DNA of 64,000 nucleotides from Pseudomonas putida (GTDB taxonomy: Bacteria; Pseudomonadota; Gammaproteobacteria; Pseudomonadales; Pseudomonadaceae). Positions 19,738 to 27,491 of the stretch are shown in pieces (positions within the stretch are counted from its first letter, which is position 1; each line of letters begins with the position of its first letter). The notes beneath the pieces were generated by a model. It ran no database searches. It was not told the DNA's origin and worked only from the letters and a program-made list of their open reading frames with translations. The position numbers and the translations under genes were made by a program. The stretch lies in the NCBI RefSeq assembly GCF_028682475.1, contig NZ_JANHLE010000007.1, positions 163,609 to 227,608 of the forward strand, read 5' to 3'.

Positions 19738-19806
19738 AAGTGTTCTTCACACTTTTTTCACATCCCCTCGCTCAGGATGAAGATCGCTAACGGAATAGCG
19801 CCCCAT

Positions 19807-19863
19807 ACGCCCGCCTCGGCGGGCTTCTAATTCTTGCGCCCCGCCCTTCCCAGGCGGGGCGCA
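19807..19863 (+). terminator. Tandem terminator-like hairpins after turB
   Basis: GCCCGCC-tc-GGCGGGC followed by TTCTAATT (about 19811-19834), then GCGCCCCGCC-cttccca-GGCGGGGCGC (about 19837-19863). Two GC-rich hairpins in series, the first with a short T-rich tail, fit the end of the turB transcript. Confidence 0.7.
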
Positions 19864-19954
19864 ATTGGTTTGCGCAATTGTTTCAGTTCCGTATCATGTG
19901 GCCCTGACTGTCTTGCTGGCCTTGTTGTTGCCAGCCTCTTCAAGCGGAGTGCCC

Positions 19955-20476
19955 ATGAGCCTGAACCATCTCGACACCCTTCCCGGTGTCACCGCGCAAC
20001 CGGATGCCGCGACCCAGAATTTCGTCTTCAACCACACCATGCTGCGGGTCAAGGACGTTGCCAAGTCCCTGGACTTCTACACCCGCGTCCTGGGTTTCAG
20101 CCTGGTGGAAAAGCGCGACTTCCCTGAAGCCGAGTTCAGCCTGTACTTCCTCGCCCTGGTCGACAAGGCGCAGATCCCTGCCGATGCCGCCAAGCGCACC
20201 GAGTGGATGAAGTCGATCCCTGGCATCCTCGAGCTGACCCACAACCATGGCACTGAAAACGACGCGGAGTTTGCCTACCACAACGGCAACACCGACCCGC
20301 GCGGGTTTGGCCATATCTGCATTTCGGTTCCGGATATTCGCGCTGCCTGTGAACGCTTCGAGCAACTGGGCGTGACCTTCCAGAAGCGCCTGAGCGATGG
20401 CCGGATGAAGCACCTGGCCTTCATCAAGGACCCGGACGATTACTGGGTTGAGATCATCCAGCCTACCGAGTTCTAA
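19955..20476 (+). CDS. gloA: Lactoylglutathione lyase (glyoxalase I)
   Basis: Start ATG 19955 has a GCGGAG ribosome site and gives a 173-aa protein, the usual size of the long GloA type. It shows the glyoxalase fold signatures FNHTMLRVKDVAKSLDFYTRVLGF and GILELTHNHGTEND. The metal-ligand pattern includes the H in NHTM, E in LELTHN, H in GFGHICISVPD and the terminal E in DDYWVEIIQ. It isomerises the hemithioacetal of methylglyoxal and glutathione. An upstream in-frame ATG at 19865 lies in the terminator region and is rejected. Confidence 0.95.
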   Translation: MSLNHLDTLPGVTAQPDAATQNFVFNHTMLRVKDVAKSLDFYTRVLGFSLVEKRDFPEAEFSLYFLALVDKAQIPADAAKRTEWMKSIPGILELTHNHGTENDAEFAYHNGNTDPRGFGHICISVPDIRAACERFEQLGVTFQKRLSDGRMKHLAFIKDPDDYWVEIIQPTEF

Positions 20477-20592
20477 CCCACCCGTCGGCCCGGATCACTC
20501 CGGGCCACTGCTGTGGTATACCCGAAAAAGCACCTTAGCGAGGAGCTTCAACAACGGCGAGCCATCGATACCCCAGCAGCGAGGTCAGGACG

Positions 20593-20841
20593 ATGAAAAC
20601 CCTTCAATGCGTGCATCGCAACCACACCATCACCGCCAGCATCGAAACCCATGACGGCATCCCTACGCCGTTTGCCGGCGGGTGTCTGATCACCGATCCC
20701 GAAGGTCATACCAGCAGGCGCCTGCCGCTGCCACTGAAGGTGGCCTATCTGGCCGACCTGGAAAATGCCCAACATGCCTCGCTTGCGCATGGCAAGTGGC
20801 TGGTCGATCAGCAGCTGGACAAGCGTCAGCACCTGTTCTGA
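20593..20841 (+). CDS. Conserved small hypothetical protein
   Basis: An 82-aa protein beginning MKTLQCVHRNHTITASIETH, with a GAGGTCAGG ribosome site just upstream. It has two Cys and several His but no recognisable motif or membrane helix, and ends DQQLDKRQHLF. Coding character (third-position GC) matches the neighbours. I do not recognise its function. A REP pair follows its stop. Confidence 0.6.
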   Translation: MKTLQCVHRNHTITASIETHDGIPTPFAGGCLITDPEGHTSRRLPLPLKVAYLADLENAQHASLAHGKWLVDQQLDKRQHLF

Positions 20842-20851
20842 CCGGGTGGAT

Positions 20852-21106
20852 TTATCGCGGGGCAAGCCCGCTCCCACAGGGTGTATCAGAACCCGGTGGG
20901 AGCGGGCTTGCCCCGCGATCGTGACTGTCAGGCAACCCCAGACCATAATCCCCCTGCTCGTTCCAGTCCTCACCGAACACCTCTACCGGATGCATGGTCC
21001 GGTCGGCACCATTGCCACAGGCCAGGGCGTTCGCCGCGCAATAACGGTCGCAACCCCAGCAGATACGTTCGGGGTGTTTCGGACTGACGGGAAAGGGCTT
21101 GGCCAT
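20852..21106 (-). CDS. DUF3079-like small Cys-rich protein, 3' end formed by a REP element
   Basis: The 84-aa frame starts MAKPFPVSPKHPERICWGCDRYC, then ALACGNGADRTMHPVE; the paired CWGCDRYC and ALACGN Cys motifs and the following EVFGEDW match the small DUF3079 family, as I recall it. The conserved part covers about residues 1-55. The remaining residues (RGASPLPPG... SGLAPR) are encoded by the two REP arms at 20853-20921, which also supply the stop codon. The core probably binds a metal; function unknown. It is divergent from ftrA. Confidence 0.7.
   Translation of the reverse strand: MAKPFPVSPKHPERICWGCDRYCAANALACGNGADRTMHPVEVFGEDWNEQGDYGLGLPDSHDRGASPLPPGSDTPCGSGLAPR
20853..20921. repeat. 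REP element pair inside the 3' end of the DUF3079-like gene
   Basis: TATCGCGGGGCAAGCCCGCT then CCCAC at 20853-20877 is mirrored by GTGGGAGCGGGCTTGCCCCG then CGAT at 20896-20919. It is one of the window's six close copies of this REP type. Confidence 0.9.
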
Positions 21107-21209
21107 GATGTTCCCCAGGCAGACGATGGGCGAGCTTCCACCCTATTGCCTCGCAACGCTGCTGCCCTTGATACAGATCAAGGACGCGGATCGCACATCG
21201 GCAAAAATT

Positions 21210-21229
21210 GATAATAATCATTATTATTC
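21210..21229. promoter_or_regulatory. Fur box upstream of ftrABCD
   Basis: GATAATAATCATTATTATTC. The core ATAATAAT-C-ATTATTAT (21211-21227) is a perfect 8-1-8 palindrome very close to the GATAATGATAATCATTATC consensus. It lies 55 bases before the ftrA start, where Fur-Fe2+ would block the promoter. Confidence 0.92.
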
Positions 21230-21283
21230 ACGCAGAAGCTTCCTAGACTCGGGCTCCCACTCGTCAGTACCCAGGAAGTCGTC

Positions 21284-21814
21284 ATGCGTACCCCCTTCTC
21301 GCTGTCACTCGCCTTGCTCCTGATCACCCCGCTGGCCCAGGCCAAGGAATACCCCATCGGCGAGCCCCAACTGTGCCCGGGCCTGGAGGTCGGCGCGGTA
21401 TACCTGCAGCCGATCGAAATGGCCCCGGCTGGCATGATGCGCCCCACCGCCGACTCCGATATCCACCTGGAAGCCGATATCCGCGCCACCGCCGACAATC
21501 GCCAGGGCTTTCAGGAAGGCAGTTTCGTGCCCTACCTGAATGTCGCCTTCAGCCTGCAAAAACAAGGCAGCGACACGCCCATCAGCGGTGACTTCCATGC
21601 CATGGTCGCCAACGACGGTCCGCACTATGGCGATAACGTCAAACTGCAGGGTCCGGGTAAATACCAGCTGACCTTCACCCTCCTGCCGCCGGGCGGTCAT
21701 GCTTCGCTCGGTCGTCACACCGACAAGGAAACCGGCGTCGAGCCCTGGTTCGAGCGCTGCGAACTGCACTACACCTTCGTTTACGCCGGCATCGGCAAGA
21801 AAGGCGGCTATTGA
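21284..21814 (+). CDS. ftrA: Periplasmic iron-binding protein, P19/Tp34 family (FtrA)
   Basis: The 176-aa protein has a signal peptide (MRTPFSLSLALLLITPLAQA, cleaved before KEYPIG). The mature chain shows the P19 metal site: GAVYLQPIEMAPAGM, DIHLEADIRA with His/Glu ligands, NVAFSLQK, and the late His in LPPGGHASLGRHTD. P19 proteins capture ferrous or cupric-site-assisted iron in the periplasm for an FTR1-type permease. It is the first of four tightly packed genes matching the ftrABCD order known from Bordetella and Brucella, and is preceded by a Fur box. Confidence 0.88.
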   Translation: MRTPFSLSLALLLITPLAQAKEYPIGEPQLCPGLEVGAVYLQPIEMAPAGMMRPTADSDIHLEADIRATADNRQGFQEGSFVPYLNVAFSLQKQGSDTPISGDFHAMVANDGPHYGDNVKLQGPGKYQLTFTLLPPGGHASLGRHTDKETGVEPWFERCELHYTFVYAGIGKKGGY

Positions 21815-22153
21815 ATGAATGCCCGCCTCCACCAGCGCCTGGCCTGGTTGATTCTGGCCGGTGCAGCCACACCTCTCAGCGCCGCGCCACTGCCCAGCTA
21901 CGAGCTGATCCTGCGTGACGGTCAGTTCACCCCCGCAGTGCTCGAAGTTCCCGCCGGGCAACGCTTCAAGATCGTCCTGAAGAATCAGGGTACAGGCCCG
22001 GCAGAGTTCGAAAGCACACCCTTGCGGGTAGAGAAAGTGCTGTCGCCGGGAGTGACGACCTTTGTCGTCATCCATCCGCTCAGGCCCGGCCGCTACCCGT
22101 TTTTCGACGAATTCAATCCGCAATTGCCCGAGGGCGCCATCCTCGCGCAGTAG
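21815..22153 (+). CDS. ftrB: Periplasmic cupredoxin-like protein (FtrB)
   Basis: Starts directly after the ftrA stop. The 112-aa product has a signal peptide (about residues 1-23) and a single cupredoxin-like domain: ILRDGQFTPAVLEVPAGQRFKIVLKN. The sequence HPLRPGRYPFFDEFN replaces the classical C-x-x-x-x-H-x-x-x-x-M loop, so a type 1 copper site is not evident. In the Bordetella system the equivalent protein is proposed to oxidise Fe2+ for uptake. Confidence 0.85.
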   Translation: MNARLHQRLAWLILAGAATPLSAAPLPSYELILRDGQFTPAVLEVPAGQRFKIVLKNQGTGPAEFESTPLRVEKVLSPGVTTFVVIHPLRPGRYPFFDEFNPQLPEGAILAQ

Positions 22154-22175
22154 CCGAGGGCGGCAGGGAGTCTTG

Positions 22176-23030
22176 ATGAATCAAGCACTGTTTATTGTCT
22201 GGCGCGAAAGCGTCGAGGCGCTGCTGGTGATCGGCATTCTCCAGGCCTGGGCCAGCCAGCAGGCGCGCGGCCAGCGACTGCTGAACTATCTGTGGGCCGG
22301 CGTCGCTCTGGGCATGCTGCTCTCGGGCTTGCTGGCGCTATTGATCCTGTTTGCCGGCGAAGCCATGAGCGGCGCCGCCAGCGAATGGTTCCAGGCGGGG
22401 CTGGCAGTGGCAGCCGGTGCGCTGATGGTACAGATGGTCGCCTGGATGAACCGTCATGGACGCACGCTCAAGGATGATCTGAGGCGCCACGCTGATCAAC
22501 AGCTGGCGCGCCAGGGCGGTCTCGGCTTGCTGTTGCTGGCCATGCTTGCAGTCAGTCGCGAAGGGAGTGAAACCGTGGTTTTTCTGTATGGCGCCGGTGC
22601 TCGCCTGCAAGGCCTGGCGTTGACGCAATTTTTCATTGGCGCCAGCGCCGGGCTACTGCTGTCAGGCCTGACCATTGCTGTGTTGCACAGCAGCCGGCGG
22701 TTCATTTCATGGCGACATTTCTTCAGCCTGAGTGAAGCGCTGTTGCTGCTGCTCGCGGCAGCCTTGCTGGTCAGCGCGACCGAGCGGGTCGGCGGTCAAC
22801 TACTGGCCATGGATTTGCCGGAGATGGCCTATACCCTGGTCGGCGATGCCCTGTGGGACAGTAGCGCGCTGCTCAATGACAGCCAGGGCCTCGGCGCCTT
22901 TCTCGCCGGGTTTGCCGGCTACCGCGCCACGCCCAGCGCCCTGACCTTGCTGGTGCTCAGCGGCTACTGGCTGAGCGTCGGGTGCTGGTTGCTGCAGCGC
23001 AGAACAGGCAGCGTCGCATGTCCAGCCTGA
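22176..23030 (+). CDS. ftrC: FTR1-family high-affinity iron permease (FtrC)
   Basis: Start ATG 22176 follows a GGGAG site and gives 284 aa with seven predicted helices. The first helix carries RESVEALLVIG and the fourth SREGSETVVFLYG; both are the R-E-x-x-E iron motifs that define FTR1/EfeU permeases. It moves iron across the inner membrane after capture by FtrA/FtrB. Its last 13 bases overlap ftrD. Confidence 0.93.
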   Translation: MNQALFIVWRESVEALLVIGILQAWASQQARGQRLLNYLWAGVALGMLLSGLLALLILFAGEAMSGAASEWFQAGLAVAAGALMVQMVAWMNRHGRTLKDDLRRHADQQLARQGGLGLLLLAMLAVSREGSETVVFLYGAGARLQGLALTQFFIGASAGLLLSGLTIAVLHSSRRFISWRHFFSLSEALLLLLAAALLVSATERVGGQLLAMDLPEMAYTLVGDALWDSSALLNDSQGLGAFLAGFAGYRATPSALTLLVLSGYWLSVGCWLLQRRTGSVACPA

Positions 23031-24397
23031 GCGTGCACAATCGCTGGTTGCAGCGCTTGGGTGACGGCATGCGCCGCCATGCCGGGGTGATTCGCATCCT
23101 GCAGTGGACGGTGGTGCTGTTCTACGCCGTGCTGCTGGTATTACCGGCACTGCTGCCCTTGCCCCTCAGCCAGGCGCGGATGCTGGACAACCTGACCCTG
23201 TTCGCCCAGTTCCTGTTCTGGGGCCTCTGGTGGCCATTTGTGCTGCTGTCGATCGTGCTGTTTGGCCGTCTCTGGTGCGGCGTACTGTGCCCGGAAGGCT
23301 CATTGAGCGAATGGGCCAGCCAGTATGGCCGGGGCATGGGCGTTCCACGCTGGATGCGCTGGGGTGGCTGGCCGACCCTGGCGTTCTGCCTGACCACCCT
23401 TTATGGCCAGCTGATCAGCGTTTACGACTACGCCCAGGCTGCACTGCTGATTCTCGGCGGCTCGACACTGGCCGCAGTAGGTATCGGATTACTGTTCGCC
23501 CGCGGCAAGCGCGTCTGGTGTCGCTACCTGTGCCCGGTCAGCGGCGTCTTCGCCCTGCTCGCGCGCCTCGCCCCGGTGCACTTTCAGGTCGATGAACAGC
23601 GCTGGAAAGCAAACGCCGCACCTCGCCTGCCACCGCCCAACTGCGCACCGCTGCTGGATATTCGCCGCCTGCAAGGCGCCAGCGACTGTCATGTCTGTGG
23701 CCGCTGCAGCGGGCAACGCGGCGCAGTGCAACTGATTGCCCGCTCCAGCAACGAAGAAATCCTCCATGCAGCCACGCGCACACCATCAATCTGGGATAGC
23801 CGCCTGCTGCTGTTCGGCGTCATCGGTCTGGCCATGGGTGCCTTCCAGTGGACCGTCAGCCCCTGGTTCATCGCCCTCAAACAGCACCTGGCGCAGTGGC
23901 TGGTGGAGCACGACGTGCTCTGGCCCTTGCAGGACAACGCACCCTGGTGGCTGCTGACCCATTACCCGCAGCTCAACGACAGTTTCAGCTGGCTGGACGG
24001 TTTCAGTATCGTTCTGTACCTGAGCGCCAGCGCCCTGTTGCTGGGCGGCAGTCTGCTCGTGTTGCTGCGCCTGGCGGTACGGCTGGCGGAAAAGCCTGAA
24101 CTGTTTGGCGCACTCAGTCTATCCCTCACGCCCCTGGGCGGCGCTGGCCTGTTTCTCGGTTTGTCGGCAACCACGGTGAAACTGCTGCGCTATGAAGGCC
24201 TGCTACTGGAATGGGTACAACCGGCCAGGGCCGTGCTGTTGATCGCAGCCATGGCCTGGAGTGCTTGGTTGGGCTGGAAGCTGCTGGCACGTCAGGACAT
24301 TGCTCTGTCCCGGCGTTGTGCCGCCAATGCTTGTCTGCTGGTAGCGATCGCCACAGTCGGTTATGGCTGGTGGTTGCAGTTCTGGGGCTGGCTCTAG
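23018..24397 (+). CDS. ftrD: Polytopic membrane ferredoxin-like protein (FtrD)
   Basis: Starting at ATG 23018 the protein is 459 aa. It has NapH-like membrane segments with cytoplasmic Cys clusters: RLWCGVLCPEGS, RVWCRYLCPVSG and CHVCGRCSGQ. The last is a reduced ferredoxin-type site. It ends with further helices. In ftrABCD systems FtrD is thought to accept the electrons released by ferrous oxidation or to reduce imported iron. The overlap with ftrC supports co-translation. Confidence 0.85.
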   Translation: MSSLSVHNRWLQRLGDGMRRHAGVIRILQWTVVLFYAVLLVLPALLPLPLSQARMLDNLTLFAQFLFWGLWWPFVLLSIVLFGRLWCGVLCPEGSLSEWASQYGRGMGVPRWMRWGGWPTLAFCLTTLYGQLISVYDYAQAALLILGGSTLAAVGIGLLFARGKRVWCRYLCPVSGVFALLARLAPVHFQVDEQRWKANAAPRLPPPNCAPLLDIRRLQGASDCHVCGRCSGQRGAVQLIARSSNEEILHAATRTPSIWDSRLLLFGVIGLAMGAFQWTVSPWFIALKQHLAQWLVEHDVLWPLQDNAPWWLLTHYPQLNDSFSWLDGFSIVLYLSASALLLGGSLLVLLRLAVRLAEKPELFGALSLSLTPLGGAGLFLGLSATTVKLLRYEGLLLEWVQPARAVLLIAAMAWSAWLGWKLLARQDIALSRRCAANACLLVAIATVGYGWWLQFWGWL

Positions 24398-24417
24398 CAG
24401 TTGAAGGGCGCGGCGAT

Positions 24418-25113
24418 CTAGCCGCGCACTTCAAACACTGGAAACAGATCGCCAAGCGCCTCCCACAACGCCGGCAATGCATTGTGCATCGATACCCTTG
24501 GCAAATTCGCATCGAGCATTTGTGTAGTACGTACCCTCTGTACCACGAAATGCCTGACCCCGCGTTCGCTCAAACGCCGGGCCAGCACAAGCAGGCGTTC
24601 AGGGTCGATCAGATGCCAATGCACGGTAGTACGGCATTCATACTCAACGTCACTGTCCAGCAACAACTCCAGGCTGCGCCAGTTGGCCACCCCGCTACCC
24701 TGTACGCGGGTAATCAGCGCGTACTCCTCAGCCAGCGTCTTGACGTCGTAGCCGACCCAGTCAGCCCCCGGCAACGCGCGGGCGAACGCCTGCGGCTTGA
24801 TCCCGGCACTGTGCAGGCCGACATCAAAACCCATCTGCCGGACTTCGGCCATGGCCGCCGGCAGGCTGTCCTGCAGGGTCGCTTCGCCGCCGCTGAACAC
24901 CACCGCATCAAGCAGGCCCTGGCGGCGCTGGAGGAATGCCAGCACCTGGTTCCAATCAAGCTCCTGACTGCCGCGCGGTGGGATCAATTGCGGGTTGTGG
25001 CAGTAACGGCAACGCCAGGCGCAACCCTGGCAAAACAACACGCAGGCCAGCTTGCCCGGATAGTCGAGGGTGGTCAGGGGCACCATGCCCCCGACCCGTA
25101 GCGCTCGACTCAT
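24418..25113 (-). CDS. nrdG: Anaerobic ribonucleotide reductase activating protein
   Basis: From ATG 25113 the product is 231 aa. The radical-SAM triad is in CQGCAWRCRYCHNPQL near residue 28-40, followed by VVFSGGEATLQ. It uses S-adenosylmethionine to install the glycyl radical on the reductase. The ATG overlaps the TGA of the small glycyl-radical gene (ATGA), tying the activase to its direct substrate. The frame is open much further upstream but that portion belongs to the small gene in another frame. Confidence 0.92.
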   Translation of the reverse strand: MSRALRVGGMVPLTTLDYPGKLACVLFCQGCAWRCRYCHNPQLIPPRGSQELDWNQVLAFLQRRQGLLDAVVFSGGEATLQDSLPAAMAEVRQMGFDVGLHSAGIKPQAFARALPGADWVGYDVKTLAEEYALITRVQGSGVANWRSLELLLDSDVEYECRTTVHWHLIDPERLLVLARRLSERGVRHFVVQRVRTTQMLDANLPRVSMHNALPALWEALGDLFPVFEVRG

Positions 25114-25277
25114 GGATGCCTGGCCGGTACTGCGTCTTCGGTGAAATGCTGGCGCTCGCGGTGCTCGGACTGTTTGCCCGGGTTGAATGCCGACACCGGC
25201 CGGTGGTAGCCCATCACCCGGGTCCAGACTTCGCAGCGTTGGCGTTGCGCCACAGGCAGGGTTTGCAGTGCAGTCAT
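25110..25277 (-). CDS. Detached glycyl-radical domain of class III ribonucleotide reductase
   Basis: This 55-aa protein (MTALQTLPVAQRQRCEVW...) contains TRVMGYHRPVSAFNPGKQ, which aligns with the glycyl-radical C-terminus of NrdD proteins (pattern R-V-x-G-Y...F-N-x-G-K). The radical Gly is in RVMGY near residue 24. It has its own strong ribosome site (AAGGAG, 7 bases before ATG 25277) and overlaps nrdG, so it is a designed gene and not frameshift debris. NrdD upstream ends after its zinc motif and lacks this segment. Together they would form one split enzyme. Confidence 0.85.
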   Translation of the reverse strand: MTALQTLPVAQRQRCEVWTRVMGYHRPVSAFNPGKQSEHRERQHFTEDAVPARHP

Positions 25278-25309
25278 GATGAAGCTCCTTGCGGTTGGGT
25301 AAGACGAAA

Positions 25310-27298
25310 TCAGTGAACCGTGCCGAGCTGCTGCGCCAGCAACAGGGCTTCGTCGCATTTCGGGCAGAACTCGTGTTCGCCCTCCAGGTAGCCATGTACC
25401 GGGCAGATGGAGAAAGTCGGGGTGATGGTCAGGTAAGGCAGGCGGAAGCGCCCCAGGGCCTTGCGCACCAGTTGCTTGCAGGCCTGGGCCGAAGAAATCC
25501 GCTCGGCCATGTACAGGTGCAGCACCGTACCGCCGGTGTACTTGCACTGCAGTTCGTCCTGCAGTTCCAGCGCCTCGAACGGGTCATCGGTGTAGCCCAC
25601 CGGCAGTTGCGAGGAGTTGGTGTAGTACGGTGCCTGCGCGCAGCCAGCCTGGAGAATGTCGGGATAGCGCTTGCGGTCTTCCTTGGCGAAGCGGTAGGTG
25701 GTGCCTTCAGCGGGGGTCGCCTCCAGGTTGTAGAGGTGCCCGGTTTCTTCCTGGAAGCGCACCAGGGTGGCACGCACATGGTCCAGCAGGTTCAAGGCAA
25801 AGCGTCGCCCCTGCTCGGTGTGCAGGCCCATCTGGTCGTCGCTGAAGTTACGCAGCATTTCATGCAGGCCGTTAACGCCGATGGTGGAGAAGTGATTACG
25901 CAAGGTACCGAGGTAGCGCTTGGTGTACGGATACAAACCGGCGTCCATGTGATGCTGGATCACCTTGCGCTTGACCTCCAGACTCTCCATGGCCAGTTCC
26001 ATCAACATATCCAGGCGCTGCAGCAGGCCGCTGGTGTCACCTTTGAACAGATAACCCAGGCGTGCACAGTTGATGGTCACCACACCGAGCGAGCCGGTCT
26101 GCTCCGCCGAGCCGAACAGACCGCCACCGCGCTTGAGCAGTTCGCGCACATCCAGCTGCAAACGGCAGCACATCGAACGCACCTGGTTGGGCAGCATGTC
26201 GGAATTGAGGAAGTTCTGGAAATACGGCAGGCCGTAGCGCGCGGTCATTTCGAACAGACGCTCGGCGTTGTCGCTGTCCCAGGGGAAGTCGTGGGTGATG
26301 TTGTAGGTCGGGATCGGAAAGGTGAACACCCGGCCCTTGGCATCGCCGGCCTGCATCACCTCGATATAGGCGCGGTTGAGCAGGTCCATTTCGGCCTGCA
26401 GCTCACCATAGGCGAAAGGCATTTCCTCACCGCCGATCACCGGGATCTGCTCGCGCAGATCTTCCGGGCAGACCCAGTCGAAGGTCAGGTTGGTAAAGGG
26501 CGTTTGCGTGCCCCAGCGCGACGGCACGTTGAGGTTGTAGATGAACTCCTGGATGGCTTGGCGGACTTCCTCGTAGGGCAGCTGGTCCTTGCGCACATAG
26601 GGCGCCAGGTAAGTGTCGAAGGAACTGAAGGCCTGGGCCCCGGCCCACTCGTTCTGCAGCGTGCCAAGAAAATTGACCATCTGCCCCAGGGCGCTACTCA
26701 AGTGCTTCGGTGGCCCGGCCTCGACCCGTCCGGGTACGCCGTTGAGACCTTCGTGCAGCAGGGTGCGCAGCGACCAGCCGGCGCAGTAGCCGGCGAGCAT
26801 GTCCAGGTCATGCACATGCAGGTCAGCCTCGCGATGGGCGCGGCCGATGGCTTCGCTGTAGACCTCATCGAGCCAGTAGTTGGCGGTGACCTTGCCGGAG
26901 ACATTGAGCACCAGCCCGCCCAGCGAGTAACCCTGGTTGGCGTTGGCCTGGACCCGCCAGTCTTCGCGGTTGAGGTATTCATTCATCGAGGTCGCCACTT
27001 CGACCAGCGTCTTGCGGTCGCGGCGCAGGCGCCCATGCTGTTCGCGGTAGACGATATAGGCGCGTAGCGAAAGGAAATGCCCGGCGTCCATCAGCACGCG
27101 TTCGACCCGGTCCTGGATCTGCTCGACGTGCAGCTGCGTACTGCCCTCCAGATGCGCCAGCACCACCGCCAACAGCCCTTCGGCCTCGGCTTCGGCGTAC
27201 TCCCCGGTGGCCTTGCCGGCAGCGATCAACGCCTGGCGGATCTTGTCGGCATCGAAAGCGACCCGGCTGCCGTCGCGCTTGTGTAGTAGGTTGTGCAT
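25310..27298 (-). CDS. nrdD: Anaerobic ribonucleoside-triphosphate reductase large subunit (lacks glycyl-radical tail)
   Basis: Start ATG 27298 (MHNLLHKRDGSRVAFDADKI) has a GGGGGA site; 662 aa. An ATP-cone regulatory domain occupies about residues 1-95, and the alpha/beta barrel follows. The C-terminus has the zinc-binding CPVHGYLEGEHEFCPKCDEA and then stops at LGTVH, without the R-V-x-G-Y radical loop, which is encoded by the next gene. The enzyme makes dNTPs without oxygen. An Anr-type box lies 87 bases upstream. Confidence 0.92.
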   Translation of the reverse strand: MHNLLHKRDGSRVAFDADKIRQALIAAGKATGEYAEAEAEGLLAVVLAHLEGSTQLHVEQIQDRVERVLMDAGHFLSLRAYIVYREQHGRLRRDRKTLVEVATSMNEYLNREDWRVQANANQGYSLGGLVLNVSGKVTANYWLDEVYSEAIGRAHREADLHVHDLDMLAGYCAGWSLRTLLHEGLNGVPGRVEAGPPKHLSSALGQMVNFLGTLQNEWAGAQAFSSFDTYLAPYVRKDQLPYEEVRQAIQEFIYNLNVPSRWGTQTPFTNLTFDWVCPEDLREQIPVIGGEEMPFAYGELQAEMDLLNRAYIEVMQAGDAKGRVFTFPIPTYNITHDFPWDSDNAERLFEMTARYGLPYFQNFLNSDMLPNQVRSMCCRLQLDVRELLKRGGGLFGSAEQTGSLGVVTINCARLGYLFKGDTSGLLQRLDMLMELAMESLEVKRKVIQHHMDAGLYPYTKRYLGTLRNHFSTIGVNGLHEMLRNFSDDQMGLHTEQGRRFALNLLDHVRATLVRFQEETGHLYNLEATPAEGTTYRFAKEDRKRYPDILQAGCAQAPYYTNSSQLPVGYTDDPFEALELQDELQCKYTGGTVLHLYMAERISSAQACKQLVRKALGRFRLPYLTITPTFSICPVHGYLEGEHEFCPKCDEALLLAQQLGTVH

Positions 27299-27384
27299 TC
27301 GTCCCCCGAACACTACATATAGATGTTTATTTATCTGAAAACACAATATGCAGTGCAGACTACGGACAAACGCGGGTGATTAAA

Positions 27385-27398
27385 TTGATTGATATCAA
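27385..27398. promoter_or_regulatory. Anr/Dnr box upstream of nrdD
   Basis: TTGATTGATATCAA is an exact match to the FNR-family consensus TTGAT-N4-ATCAA and lies 87 bases before the nrdD start. It predicts induction of nrdD, the radical subunit and nrdG under oxygen limitation. Confidence 0.9.
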
Positions 27399-27413
27399 GG
27401 TTGGCAGGTGGGA

Positions 27414-27491
27414 CCCGGTGGGAGCGGGCTTGCCCCGCGATGCGATGTGACTGACAGCCTGCGATCGCGGGGCAAGCCCGCTCCCACCGGG
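27414..27491. repeat. REP element pair between nrdD promoter and moaA
   Basis: CCGGTGGGAGCGGGCTTGCC then CCGCGAT is mirrored by GATCGCGGGGCAAGCCCGCT then CCCACC. The pair ends exactly at the moaA stop codon, so it forms the 3' border of the narK1-moaA transcript. Confidence 0.9.

Noticed and set aside
25310..25400. Frameshift or truncation of nrdD
   Set aside because: The radical domain follows with its own AAGGAG and overlap with nrdG, so a designed split is more likely. Left as a finding with refutation test.
25289..27067. 592-codon open frame opposite nrdD
   Set aside because: Antisense shadow of nrdD with no motif.
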